34,130 nt of DNA from Acidobacteriota bacterium (GTDB lineage Bacteria; Acidobacteriota; UBA6911), in contig JAAYAJ010000032.1 of NCBI GenBank assembly GCA_012719455.1, positions 1 to 34,130 of the forward strand. The letters run 5' to 3'. How positions within the stretch are numbered: the first letter of the stretch is position 1; each line of letters begins with the position of its first letter. This document shows positions 7,625 to 15,401 of this stretch, piece by piece. Below the pieces are notes generated by a model. That model worked only from the letters and a program-made list of their open reading frames with translations. It was not told the origin of the DNA and did no database searches. The translations under genes and the position numbers were made by a program.

Positions 7625-8836
7625 GGGCAGTCTCCTTTTTCCACTGGTTTCGATGTATACGCGTCCTTCCCCCTTTTGGCGCACTTTCCCGATGATGCAG
7701 GCGTCCTCGACGCCGGCGTCGTGCAAACTCTTGAGCAGCCGCACGGCGGTTTCCGGGGCCACCGCCATGAGCAGGCCCCCGGAGGTCTGGGCGTCGAAGC
7801 ACATGTCGAGCATGACCTCCCCTACTTCTTCCCCTGCGTAGACCCGGCTGCCGCACGATTCCTTGTTCCGTTCGATCCCCCCGGGCAGGATCCCCTCCGC
7901 GGCGTACTGCAGAACGTGGGGGAACCAGGGGAGATCGTCCCAGCGGATTTCCACGTCCACGCCGCTCCGGAGCGCCATCTCCGACAGGTGTCCCATGAGT
8001 CCGAAACCGGTCACGTCGGTGCAGGCGTGCACCCCGTGCCGCTCCATCTCCCCGGCGGCGCTCCGGTTGAGGGTGGTCATCGAGCGGACGGCCGCGGCCA
8101 GCGATTCCTCGCGCGCCCGGCCGATCTGCTTGGCGAAGGCCACGATGCCGGTCCCCAGGGGTTTGGTCAGGATCAGGACGTCCCCGGCCCGGGCGCCGGC
8201 ATTGGTCGTCACCCGGTTCTTGTCGATCAGCCCCGTGACGGCGAAGCCTGCCTTGATCTGGTCGTCGTCGATGCTGTGGCCGCCGATGACGGGCACCCCC
8301 GCCTCGGCCATCTTGTCGATGCCGCCCCGCAGGATCTCGCGCAGGACGCTGTCGGCCAGCTTGCGCACCGGGAATCCAACGATGGACAGGGCCGTGAGCG
8401 GGCGTCCCCCCATGGCGTAGACATCGCTGAGGGAATTCGCGGCCGCCACCTGTCCGAACTGGTAGGGGTCGTCGACGGATGGGGTGAAAACGTCGACGGT
8501 CTGGACCAGGGCCGTCGCCTCATCGAGTGCGTAGACCCCCGCGTCGTCCCCCGCCGGCATGCCCACGAGTACGCGCGGGTCCTCCAGGGTGGGCAGGTCC
8601 GAAAGCGCGGCCTTGAGAAAAGCCTGGTCGATTTTGGAAGCGCAGCCCGCCTTTTCCACCAGTTGCGTCAGGGCTACGGGGCCGGAAGGAACCTCGAGCC
8701 GCTCCCCGGCGCAGAGACAGATGTCCTTCTCCTTGAAGAGATCGCAGGGGCAGGGTTTGGCTGCATCGCAGATGCAGTGCCCCAGGCGGATTGAACGCTG
8801 CATGATGCGTTTTCTTTTTTCTAGATCTTTGGTCAT
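7259..8836 (-). CDS. selD: Selenophosphate synthetase SelD with a Cys-rich N-terminal extension, fused to a CMD/AhpD-like domain
   Basis: A 525-residue ORF. SelD makes selenophosphate from selenide and ATP for SelA. The SelD core runs from about residue 50 to 400, with catalytic C65 and K68 (KAGCASK), nucleotide motif GDDAGVY and the typical QFGQVAAANSLSDVYAMGG. Residues 1-50 are an extension with C21, C23, C29, C31, C40 and C42 in three CxC pairs, likely to bind metal or carry selenium. No stop separates SelD from residues 405-525, a carboxymuconolactone-decarboxylase-like domain with CEPC before a His, as in AhpD-type thiol peroxidases, preceded by two Cys-Cys pairs. The start at ATG 8836 has TGAGG upstream; ATG 8848 overlaps the activator stop and is the alternative. 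An internal ribosome site suggests the last domain may also be made alone. Confidence 0.92.
   Translation of the reverse strand: MTKDLEKRKRIMQRSIRLGHCICDAAKPCPCDLFKEKDICLCAGERLEVPSGPVALTQLVEKAGCASKIDQAFLKAALSDLPTLEDPRVLVGMPAGDDAGVYALDEATALVQTVDVFTPSVDDPYQFGQVAAANSLSDVYAMGGRPLTALSIVGFPVRKLADSVLREILRGGIDKMAEAGVPVIGGHSIDDDQIKAGFAVTGLIDKNRVTTNAGARAGDVLILTKPLGTGIVAFAKQIGRAREESLAAAVRSMTTLNRSAAGEMERHGVHACTDVTGFGLMGHLSEMALRSGVDVEIRWDDLPWFPHVLQYAAEGILPGGIERNKESCGSRVYAGEEVGEVMLDMCFDAQTSGGLLMAVAPETAVRLLKSLHDAGVEDACIIGKVRQKGEGRVYIETSGKRRLPMTTKAPESTPATQTTACCSPDATSACCSEGAAPSAEAGTEGLYQQFLDAAGRPGNLDAFTKQAIQIALSVATRCEPCLKAHMQKARQGGFTPAEMDEAAMLGVAFGGSPSLVMYTRVRNSK
7632..7637 (-). promoter_or_regulatory. Internal ribosome binding site within the selD fusion ORF
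   Basis: AAGGAG on the minus strand, 7 nt before the in-frame ATG at 7624, lies inside the continuous SelD-CMD reading frame. Its strength and spacing match those before real genes in this window. It is the evidence for an independent CMD product or for a recent loss of the selD stop codon. Confidence 0.6.
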
Positions 8837-8844
8837 CGTAGTCC

Positions 8845-9633
8845 TCATGGTTCGAGTGATTGATTTTGACGGGAGGCCAGGATCGCGGCCCCCAGGGCTC
8901 CCGTGAACTGGGGATGAAGTGCAACCGTGACCGGACGGCCGAGTGCGCGGGACAGCGCCCCGGCCATTCCCGGCATCCGCGCGACTCCGCCGGTCAGGTG
9001 TACGGGGCCCGGGTCCCGGTTCCCGAGCATGCCCGCGACGCGGGCGGCGACCGACACCTGGACTCCCGCCATGATGTCCTGTCCGGGTACGCCGGAGGCC
9101 AGCAGCCCTATGATCTCCGTCTCCGCGAATACGACGCACATGCTGCTGATCGCCGCCGGATTTGAGGAGTCCGCGGCCGCGCGGGCCACCTCGTCCAGGC
9201 TCCCTTGCAGACGGCGGGCCACGATTTCCAGGAACCTCCCGGTGCCCGCGGCGCAGCGGTCGTTCATGGCGAAATCCTGCACCTTCCCCACGTCGTTCAG
9301 GCGGATCACCTTGCTGTCCTCTCCCCCGATGTCGACGATGGTCCGAGCCTCCGGGTGCAGGCGGCGCACTCCGACCGCGTGGCAGGTGATCTCCGTAACG
9401 GCGGCGTCGGCGAACTCGAGGGCGTTGCGGCCATATCCCGTTGCCACGGTGCCGGCGACCGTGGCGGCGGAGCCCAGGTGCGCCCTTATGGTTTCCCGGT
9501 ACAGGGATGCGGCAATGTCCGCCTGGTCCAACCCCTGGTCCCGGATGGCGCGGGCGATCATATCTCCCTTTACGGTGTCGTAAAGGACCAGCTTGATGGT
9601 GCGGGAACCCGAGTCGATGCCTGCGTAGATCAT
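8845..9633 (-). CDS. ATP-dependent activator of dehydratase-like reductase (HgdC/YjiL family), copy 2
   Basis: A 262-residue ASKHA ATPase paralogous to the one at 247-1068, and the likely electron donor for the reductase at 9832-11013. It has the N-terminal phosphate loop GIDSGSRTIK (5-14), DIGGEDSK (101-108) and bridging-cluster cysteines C127 (NDRCAAGTG) and C166 (SSMCVVF). Its ATG (9633) overlaps the stop of the small upstream ORF as ATGA. Its own stop overlaps the first possible ATG of selD as ATGA. This tight packing ties the reductase activator directly to selenophosphate synthesis. Confidence 0.93.
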   Translation of the reverse strand: MIYAGIDSGSRTIKLVLYDTVKGDMIARAIRDQGLDQADIAASLYRETIRAHLGSAATVAGTVATGYGRNALEFADAAVTEITCHAVGVRRLHPEARTIVDIGGEDSKVIRLNDVGKVQDFAMNDRCAAGTGRFLEIVARRLQGSLDEVARAAADSSNPAAISSMCVVFAETEIIGLLASGVPGQDIMAGVQVSVAARVAGMLGNRDPGPVHLTGGVARMPGMAGALSRALGRPVTVALHPQFTGALGAAILASRQNQSLEP

Positions 9634-9851
9634 GGGTGACGGTTCTCCTTGATGGTTTCCACCAGGGCTTCGAGCCGGGTGCGCGTGCCGAGGCTCAGCG
9701 CATCGGCGATGGGTGGGACCTCGATCTCCGCCGCCGGAGGACCGTCATCCCCGGCGCCCCCGACCGAATAAAGGATTGCCCGGGGATCGGGCCCGTGGGC
9801 CGTGATCCAACTTCCCGGGATATGGGGGCCGCTATGCGGAATGTGCGGCAT
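9630..9851 (-). CDS. Unknown 73-residue protein between reductase and activator
   Basis: I do not recognise this small protein. ATG 9851 has AGGAG 4 nt upstream, inside the end of the reductase gene, and overlaps it by 20 nt. Its stop overlaps the activator start as ATGA. The N-terminus is rich in His and Pro (MPHIPHSGPHIPGSW); the rest is soluble and ends in a predicted helix (RTRLEALVETIKENR). There are no cysteines and no signal or membrane segment. Conserved packing in a coupled operon argues that it is translated. A His-rich N-terminus could bind metal, but that is a guess. Confidence 0.65.
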   Translation of the reverse strand: MPHIPHSGPHIPGSWITAHGPDPRAILYSVGGAGDDGPPAAEIEVPPIADALSLGTRTRLEALVETIKENRHP

Positions 9852-11013
9852 GGGACTCCTGGCGGTGGCTGCGGGCGGTTTCGAAGAGCGCCTCCAGGCG
9901 CACGCGCAGACGCGCGGAATCGGAGGGCGCGTAATCGGTGGAAATCCGCAAATACGGGATATTGCCAACCTCCTCCGCCCATTGCCGGATGCGCCAGGAT
10001 TCCACGTCGTAGGTCAAACATGCCTGCCAGGACAGGTCCACGATGCAATGGGGCTTGAAAATCCCGGCCATTTCCGAGAGCAGGTCGATCCGCCCGTCGT
10101 TCGGCGTCATCACCGAGCAGGGGATGCTCATATACTTGAGTGCCAGAGCCTTCATCAGGTCCTCCGCCTCTTCGTCCACGTCTTCCCAGATCGGCTTGAT
10201 GCCGGTGCAGTTTTCCATGCACACGACGAGGCCCCCGCACTCCTCGATCAGGTCGACCACCCTTTCGGCCCCATGAACTGTGGGGACGCCCGACAGGAGG
10301 ACCCGTACCCGCTTCCGGTTGGGCTCGTGGCTGCGGTGCTCGAGCTCCCGCAGCAGCGAGGCGTACACTTCCAGGTCCGCGTCGATGCAGGAGATGATGC
10401 TTTTGCAGTCCAGCAGCTGTCTTCCCGTGAGGGGAGGCGCCTCGTGCGCCATCAACAGGGCCAGGTCCCGGCGCAGCTTCCGTTCCCGGTTCATCTTCCG
10501 GACGGCGTCCCGCAGTGCTTCGTCGGTGATGCGGACCGAGAACCGCCGCTCGAGGCCGTCCCGGAACTTGGCCAATTCGGCGTACCAGTGGGTGAAGGCG
10601 TCGCGGTCGTCCGGTTTCTGGGGCAGTTCCAGGACCACCATCTCGCGCGTGCGCGCCAGGAGTTCGTACATCTTCTTTTTGCCATCGCACGTCGTTTCGC
10701 CGACCAGCAGGTCGGCCATTTCCAGGAAGGGATTGGCCTTCTGCACGTGATACCCGTAAGTGGATTTGATCAGGGGGCAGAGATTGGCGGGCAGCTCCGT
10801 CTCCGCGGGTCCGATCATTTCGAGGTCCCCCCCGCAGAGGCACACGGGGACTCCTCCCGCCGCCATGATGAGCTCGCGCGGAGCGTATTCGCACAGGATC
10901 CCGACTATGGGCCTGCCCTGGCTTTTGGCCGCTTGCGCATGTTCCAGGCAGTGGGGGATCATGTCTTCAAACCAGGCCAGAGTCGGCCCCTGGTTGTCGT
11001 GGCAACAAGTCAT
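9832..11013 (-). CDS. Double-cubane-cluster-type anaerobic reductase, YjiM / 2-hydroxyacyl-CoA dehydratase D family (copy 2)
   Basis: A paralogue of the reductase at 1098-2267, about 393 residues, keeping the family cysteines in ILCEYAP, CLCGG, LCPLIKSTYG, VGETTCDGKKKMYE and WQAC. Like copy 1 it stands alone without a second dehydratase subunit, which favours a homodimeric DCCP/YjiM-type ATP-dependent reductase over a CoA-ester dehydratase. I prefer ATG 11013 because GGAG lies 6 nt upstream; ATG 11025 would add four residues. It is the first gene of an overlapping operon running into the small ORF, the activator, SelD and tRNA-Sec. That context is the best evidence for a selenium-related role; the substrate is unknown. 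Confidence 0.9.
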   Translation of the reverse strand: MTCCHDNQGPTLAWFEDMIPHCLEHAQAAKSQGRPIVGILCEYAPRELIMAAGGVPVCLCGGDLEMIGPAETELPANLCPLIKSTYGYHVQKANPFLEMADLLVGETTCDGKKKMYELLARTREMVVLELPQKPDDRDAFTHWYAELAKFRDGLERRFSVRITDEALRDAVRKMNRERKLRRDLALLMAHEAPPLTGRQLLDCKSIISCIDADLEVYASLLRELEHRSHEPNRKRVRVLLSGVPTVHGAERVVDLIEECGGLVVCMENCTGIKPIWEDVDEEAEDLMKALALKYMSIPCSVMTPNDGRIDLLSEMAGIFKPHCIVDLSWQACLTYDVESWRIRQWAEEVGNIPYLRISTDYAPSDSARLRVRLEALFETARSHRQESHAAHSA

Positions 11014-11138
11014 GTCATTCTCCATGTGAATTCACCGTTTCTCGGTGACGAAAAGGCCCCGGACGATTTTGCCCGCGTGGACCATTTCCTGTATGAAATG
11101 TCAGTTTCCCGGCCAATGCGTACATCCTGCCGGCAAGC

Positions 11139-11162
11139 AAAAAAAGCGGGATTATGCCCCGC
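11139..11162 (-). terminator. Rho-independent terminator in the leader of the reductase/selD/selC operon
   Basis: On the minus strand GCGGG (11162-11158) pairs with CCCGC (11150-11146) around a 7-nt loop, followed directly by seven T residues (11145-11139). It points toward the reductase gene and lies about 126 nt before its ATG. It could end a short upstream RNA or act as an attenuator for the selenium operon. The stem is only 5 bp, so efficiency may be moderate. Confidence 0.6.
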
Positions 11163-11499
11163 CGATCCTTGTGGTTATGAATGGGATGAGATGCAGCCTA
11201 GGGGAAGGAAATGAAGGGTATTGCAGGAACCATGAAGCATTTCCAAACCTGGGCCGGCATCCAGCGAACTCGCCACGAGCATCGGTGTCGGTGCACTCAA
11301 CCGCCGTTCCAGATCTTCAATGCCAAATTCCCGATGGGGGATCTGTTTTGATCGTTCATCGATAGACCACCGGCGCCAAGTTAACAGGTCGTTGTCCTTT
11401 TTGCAATCCCGGAATGAAAATAACTGCTTGCACGATCTCGGCGTTCGCTGATAGCATGGAAGACCTGTGATGACAAGAATACTCCTTTATTCCTTCGCG

Positions 11500-11536
11500 G
11501 GCTTTACCTGAGTCTGATCCAACCGGCGTCGGTTCG
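11500..11536 (+). promoter_or_regulatory. Conserved leader element, copy 2 (upstream of selA)
   Basis: This is the second copy of the element at 82-118: GGCTTTACCTGAGTCTGAT, a 9-nt spacer, then GTCGGTTCG. It lies about 155 bp before selA in the same orientation relative to the gene as copy 1. Of three changes outside the spacer, the C-to-T at the stem base keeps pairing as U-G. Confidence 0.5.
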
Positions 11537-11691
11537 GCTGTTGCCTTCATATTCCATTCTGTTCTTTGCGCGCCGTTCAGCCTGTCCTGCAGGCGGGACG
11601 GGATGCGCATGCGCCCTTTTTTGATCGCCGCCCGGTGGAGGCCACGGCATTTCGGCTGTCCCAAATTTGTCCTATGCCAGCCAGGTGAGTT

Positions 11692-13101
11692 ATGGAACGT
11701 CAGGAAAATCAGGTTATGCGATTCCTCCCGTCCGTGGATTCGGTGCTCCAAACGCTGCCGATGAAGCCGGAGGATCGGGTGTTCGATCAGGAGATCGTGA
11801 CCCGCATTGTTCGCGAGCAGAAGGAAGCAATGCGGGAAGAGATAAGGAAGGGGAGATACAAGGATGCGGACCGGGCGGCGCTGTCACGGGAGATGTCGCG
11901 GCGGTGCCTGCATGAACTGGAATCGCTGCGGCGTCCCTTTTATCAGAAGGTGATCAATGCCAGCGGCATCATTCTGCATACCGCCCTGGGCCGCGCGGTG
12001 CTCGCGCCCGAGGCGCTGGAGGAAATCGAGAAGGAGTTGTCCGGCTACTCCAGGCTCCAGATCGGCCTGGGTTCGGGACAGCGGTCCCGCAGGGATGAAG
12101 GGGTGGAGCGCCTCCTCAGGCTCTTGACGGGGGCGGAAGCGGCGACCGTTGTCAACAACAACGCCGCCGCCACCGCCATCGTGCTCAATACGATCGGCAA
12201 AGGGAGGGAAGTGATCGTATCCCGCGGGCAGCTGGTTGAAATCGGCGGAGAGTTCCGGTTGCCCGAGGTCATGGCTTTCAGCGGGGCGAAGATGGTGGAA
12301 GTGGGGACCACCAACAAGACGCATGCCCGGGATTACGAGCGGGCGATCACGGAAGACACCGTCGCGATCCTGAGGGTGCACCCGAGCAATTACAAAATCC
12401 AGGGATTCACCGCGGAGGTGCCCCTGGAGGAGATGGTTCATATCGCGCACAGCCGGGGTCTCATACTGATTGACGACGTGGGCGCCGGTTCCCTCATGGA
12501 CATGTCGCCGTTCGGTTTCGATCCTGAGCCCACCCTGCAGCAATCGGTGGCGGCAGGGTCGGACATCATCACCAGCAGTGCGGACAAGCTGATCGGCGCT
12601 TCCCAGGGGGGCATCATCCTCGGGCGCCGGGACCTGGTCCAGGCCGTGCGCCGGAACCAGTTCGCGCGCATCCTGAGAGTCGGTAAATTGACCCTTGCGG
12701 CCTTGGAATCCACGCTCAAACTGTTCCTGGACCCCGATTCGGCAAAGACGAAACTGCCTACCCTGGAAATGATCCTGCGCACCCCCGAAGAACTGAACGC
12801 GGTCGCATGCCGAATGGCCGACCGGCTGAGCGACCTTTCGGAATGCGCCGAGATCCACACGGTCCCCGGGTTTTCGCAGACGGGGAGCGGGTCGCTTCCG
12901 GCGCAGAACCTTCCGACTACGCTGTTGGCGGTTCAGCCGAAAGCCATGTCCGCCCAGGCGCTGGCGGACCGCCTGCGCCTGTACCGAACGCCCATCATCA
13001 GCAGGATTCAGAACGAACAGGTATGGATGGACCCAAGAACGTTGCGCGGCGACGAGGCCGAGGATGTGATCCAGGCGTTGCGCGAGATTCTGGCGAGGTG
13101 A
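11692..13101 (+). CDS. selA: L-seryl-tRNA(Sec) selenium transferase
   Basis: A 469-residue PLP enzyme that converts Ser-tRNA(Sec) to Sec-tRNA(Sec) with selenophosphate. The length is normal for SelA. Typical blocks are ILHTALGRAVL (about 94-104), VNNNAAAT (154-161), VGTTNKTHARDY and the PLP lysine K299 in SSADKLIGASQGG. ATG 11692 has AGGTGA just upstream; a second ATG at 11716 is possible. selB starts 10 bp after its stop, forming a selAB operon divergent from the selD-selC operon. Confidence 0.97.
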   Translation: MERQENQVMRFLPSVDSVLQTLPMKPEDRVFDQEIVTRIVREQKEAMREEIRKGRYKDADRAALSREMSRRCLHELESLRRPFYQKVINASGIILHTALGRAVLAPEALEEIEKELSGYSRLQIGLGSGQRSRRDEGVERLLRLLTGAEAATVVNNNAAATAIVLNTIGKGREVIVSRGQLVEIGGEFRLPEVMAFSGAKMVEVGTTNKTHARDYERAITEDTVAILRVHPSNYKIQGFTAEVPLEEMVHIAHSRGLILIDDVGAGSLMDMSPFGFDPEPTLQQSVAAGSDIITSSADKLIGASQGGIILGRRDLVQAVRRNQFARILRVGKLTLAALESTLKLFLDPDSAKTKLPTLEMILRTPEELNAVACRMADRLSDLSECAEIHTVPGFSQTGSGSLPAQNLPTTLLAVQPKAMSAQALADRLRLYRTPIISRIQNEQVWMDPRTLRGDEAEDVIQALREILAR

Positions 13102-13111
13102 AGAGAAACCC

Positions 13112-15025
13112 ATGAACCAGAAAAATATCACCCTTGGAACGGCGGGACATATCGACCACGGCAAGACGGCGCTGATCCGGAACCTGACCGGATGCGAAAC
13201 GGACCGGCTCCGGGAAGAGCGGGAACGCGGCATGTCCATCGAGCTCGGCTTCGCCCCCTGGAAGGTGGGCGACCTCGAGGTCGGCATCGTCGATGTCCCC
13301 GGGCATGAAAATTTTGTCAAGACCATGGTGGCCGGGGCCACCGGGATCGACGCGGTGATCCTGGTCATCGCCGTCGACGACGGGATCATGCCGCAGACAC
13401 GGGAGCACCTGGAGATCCTGTCACTGCTCGGGGTGGAGCACGGGGTCGTGGTGCTGACCAAGGTGGACAAGGTAACGGCGGAGCGCCTCGGGGCCGTACG
13501 CGGGGAAGTACGGGATTACCTCCAGGGAACCTTCCTTCGGGATGCCCCGGTCTATCCCTTTTCGAACGTGACCGGGGAGGGGTTCGAGCCGTTCTATGAC
13601 GGACTGCTCGACCTGGTGCGCCGGCTGAAACCCAAACAGACCGATGGTATCTTCCGTCTTCCGATTGAGCGCACCTTTTCGGTGAAGGGGTACGGCACCA
13701 TCGCTTCGGGCATTCCCGTCAGTGGGGCCGCGCAGGTGGGCGACCCGGTGATCGTGCACCCGGCCGGGCTCCCCGGAAGGATCAAGGCCATCCAAGTCTA
13801 CCAGGTCCAGGCCGAAAGGGTTCAGTGCGGGCAGTGCGCGGCCCTTAACGTACCCCAATGGGATGCCGGAGCGCTTTCACGCGGGGACGTCATCACCCTG
13901 GACGGGTGGTTCTCCCCCGGTTCCTGGTACCTGTGCGAAATGGAAATTCTCCCCCTGGAGGGACCGGGTCTGAAGCATGGCGCCGAGGTCAGGTTTCATA
14001 CCGGGACATCGGAGTCCACCGCTACGGTATACCTGCTCGAAGGGGACCGGGCTGCCGGGGGGACGCGCTCGCTTGTTCAGGTGCAACTCGGCCAGCAGAT
14101 CGTGGCCGGGCCCATGGACCGTTTCATCCTGCGCGCGCTTTCCCCGGCGCGTACCATCGGCGGCGGCGTCGTTATCGAGGCGCTGGAAAGAAAACTGCGG
14201 CGCAGCCGGCCCGAGGTCGTGGAGGATGCGAAGCGGCGAGCCGCTGCGGTGCAAAACGATGCGGATTTTGCCGAATACGCGGTTCTTTCCGCTCCCGACG
14301 GCGCCATATCGGTGAAGGCCGTGGCCCATCGGATCAAAAAGGCGTTGCCCGGCACGGAGAAACTACTGCAGGGCCTGGCCGGGTCGGGCGCCGTGATTGC
14401 GCTGGAGCAGGGGCTTTTCATGCATGCCCGGACCGTGGAAACCCTGGGGCTCAAGGCCCTAAAGCGGCTAGCAATGTACCACCAGTCCGACCCTGCAAGC
14501 CCCGGGATGCCCCTGGACGCCGTCGCGGCGGAGTACGGGTGGGAGCGGCCGGTGGCCGCCAGGGTCTTCGGCGACCTGGCACATGCCGGCAAGGCGCGCA
14601 TTGAAAACGGTGTCGTGTGCCTTGCCGGGCACAGCGTCCGTTTCGATTCGGCGGAGGAGAAGAGACTACAGAGGGTGGAGCGCCTCTTTCTCGAACGGAT
14701 GTTCAACCCGCCGGAAAGGGGGGATCTGCCGGACCTGTGCGGGCTGACCGCAAAGGAGGCCGATAATGCCCTGCGGCTGCTGGTGGAGCACCGGCGCCTG
14801 GTGAGGATCGACCGGAACCTCCACTTCCATGTGGACGCTGTCGCCAAGGCAAGGGAGATCGCCGTCGGGCATCTCCGCAAGGAAAACAGGCTGGAAAGCG
14901 TCGCATGGAAATACCTGATCGACACTTCGCGCAAGTACGCCCTGCCGCTGCTCGATTATTTCGACAGGATCGGGGTCACCAAGCGGGCGCCCGACAACAC
15001 GCGGCACCTGGGGCCCCGGGCCTGA
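13112..15025 (+). CDS. selB: Selenocysteine-specific elongation factor SelB
   Basis: A 637-residue GTPase that delivers Sec-tRNA(Sec) to UGA codons next to a SECIS hairpin. G1 is GHIDHGKT (12-19), G3 DVPGHENF (61-68) and G4 TKVD (116-119). Two beta-barrel domains follow, and the C-terminal third has the winged-helix repeats that bind the SECIS, ending in RIGVTKRAPDNTRHLG as in full-length SelB. The protein looks intact, so the host should decode UGA as selenocysteine. Its stop lies 30 bp from the convergent dsrC stop. Confidence 0.97.
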   Translation: MNQKNITLGTAGHIDHGKTALIRNLTGCETDRLREERERGMSIELGFAPWKVGDLEVGIVDVPGHENFVKTMVAGATGIDAVILVIAVDDGIMPQTREHLEILSLLGVEHGVVVLTKVDKVTAERLGAVRGEVRDYLQGTFLRDAPVYPFSNVTGEGFEPFYDGLLDLVRRLKPKQTDGIFRLPIERTFSVKGYGTIASGIPVSGAAQVGDPVIVHPAGLPGRIKAIQVYQVQAERVQCGQCAALNVPQWDAGALSRGDVITLDGWFSPGSWYLCEMEILPLEGPGLKHGAEVRFHTGTSESTATVYLLEGDRAAGGTRSLVQVQLGQQIVAGPMDRFILRALSPARTIGGGVVIEALERKLRRSRPEVVEDAKRRAAAVQNDADFAEYAVLSAPDGAISVKAVAHRIKKALPGTEKLLQGLAGSGAVIALEQGLFMHARTVETLGLKALKRLAMYHQSDPASPGMPLDAVAAEYGWERPVAARVFGDLAHAGKARIENGVVCLAGHSVRFDSAEEKRLQRVERLFLERMFNPPERGDLPDLCGLTAKEADNALRLLVEHRRLVRIDRNLHFHVDAVAKAREIAVGHLRKENRLESVAWKYLIDTSRKYALPLLDYFDRIGVTKRAPDNTRHLGPRA

Positions 15026-15055
15026 TTGCGGAAGCGGGTCGAAAACGGCAGGCGG

Positions 15056-15373
15056 TCAGACGCACCCCTTGGGTTTCGGCAAGCCCGCTATCATGCACGC
15101 CCCCTTCCCCGGCCCGGCGGGGAAGAGCTCATAGATATGCTTCATTTTGAAGCCGGTGGCCCTGGAGATAACGCGCGCCATCGGAGGGGCGCCGTTTTCC
15201 CGGTAGTACTCCTGCAGAACGTTGATGAGCTTCCAGTGTTCCTCGGTCAGTTCCCCGATTCCCTGGCTGGTCCGGACATACTCCACCCATTCCGGACCCC
15301 AGTCGGAGAATTTCTCCAGGTGCCCGTCTTCATCCACAACAAACGTCCGGTCCTTGTGCCGCACCGATGTCAT
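15056..15373 (-). CDS. dsrC: DsrC/TusE-family sulfur carrier protein
   Basis: About 105 residues, the normal family length. It shows LTEEHWKLINVLQEYYRENG and the C-terminal arm with both conserved cysteines, CMIAGLPKPKGC, ten residues apart. Two cysteines mark a full DsrC that can form a trisulfide in sulfite reduction, rather than a one-cysteine relative. ATG 15373 is chosen by homology; its ribosome site is weak. No dsrAB genes are visible. It follows the DUF1684 lipoprotein gene by 28 bp on the same strand. Its closeness to selB may be chance. Confidence 0.92.
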   Translation of the reverse strand: MTSVRHKDRTFVVDEDGHLEKFSDWGPEWVEYVRTSQGIGELTEEHWKLINVLQEYYRENGAPPMARVISRATGFKMKHIYELFPAGPGKGACMIAGLPKPKGCV

Positions 15374-15401
15374 GCCGTCCCGAATCCCCCTAAGGATGGT
15401 G

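Larger units (their letters stand above)
11026..11691. other. Divergent intergenic region between the selD operon and selAB; no confident gene
   Basis: These 666 bp are less GC-rich than their surroundings. They hold hairpins at 11032-11048 (TCACCG/CGGTGA, 5-nt loop, just before the reductase start) and 11083-11100 (CATTTC/GAAATG), a minus-strand terminator at 11139-11162, the shared element at 11500-11536 and a strong hairpin at 11581-11602 with T6 at 11617-11622. A minus-strand frame lacking a good start (about 11487-11178) is open for about 100 codons. I see no family in it and treat it as possible debris. Promoters for both operons must lie here, but I see no clear boxes. Confidence 0.6.

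Noticed and set aside
11356-11751. 131-codon minus-strand ORF across the selA start and leader
   Set aside because: It overlaps the selA start, has no good ribosome site and no family resemblance. It runs through the shared leader element.
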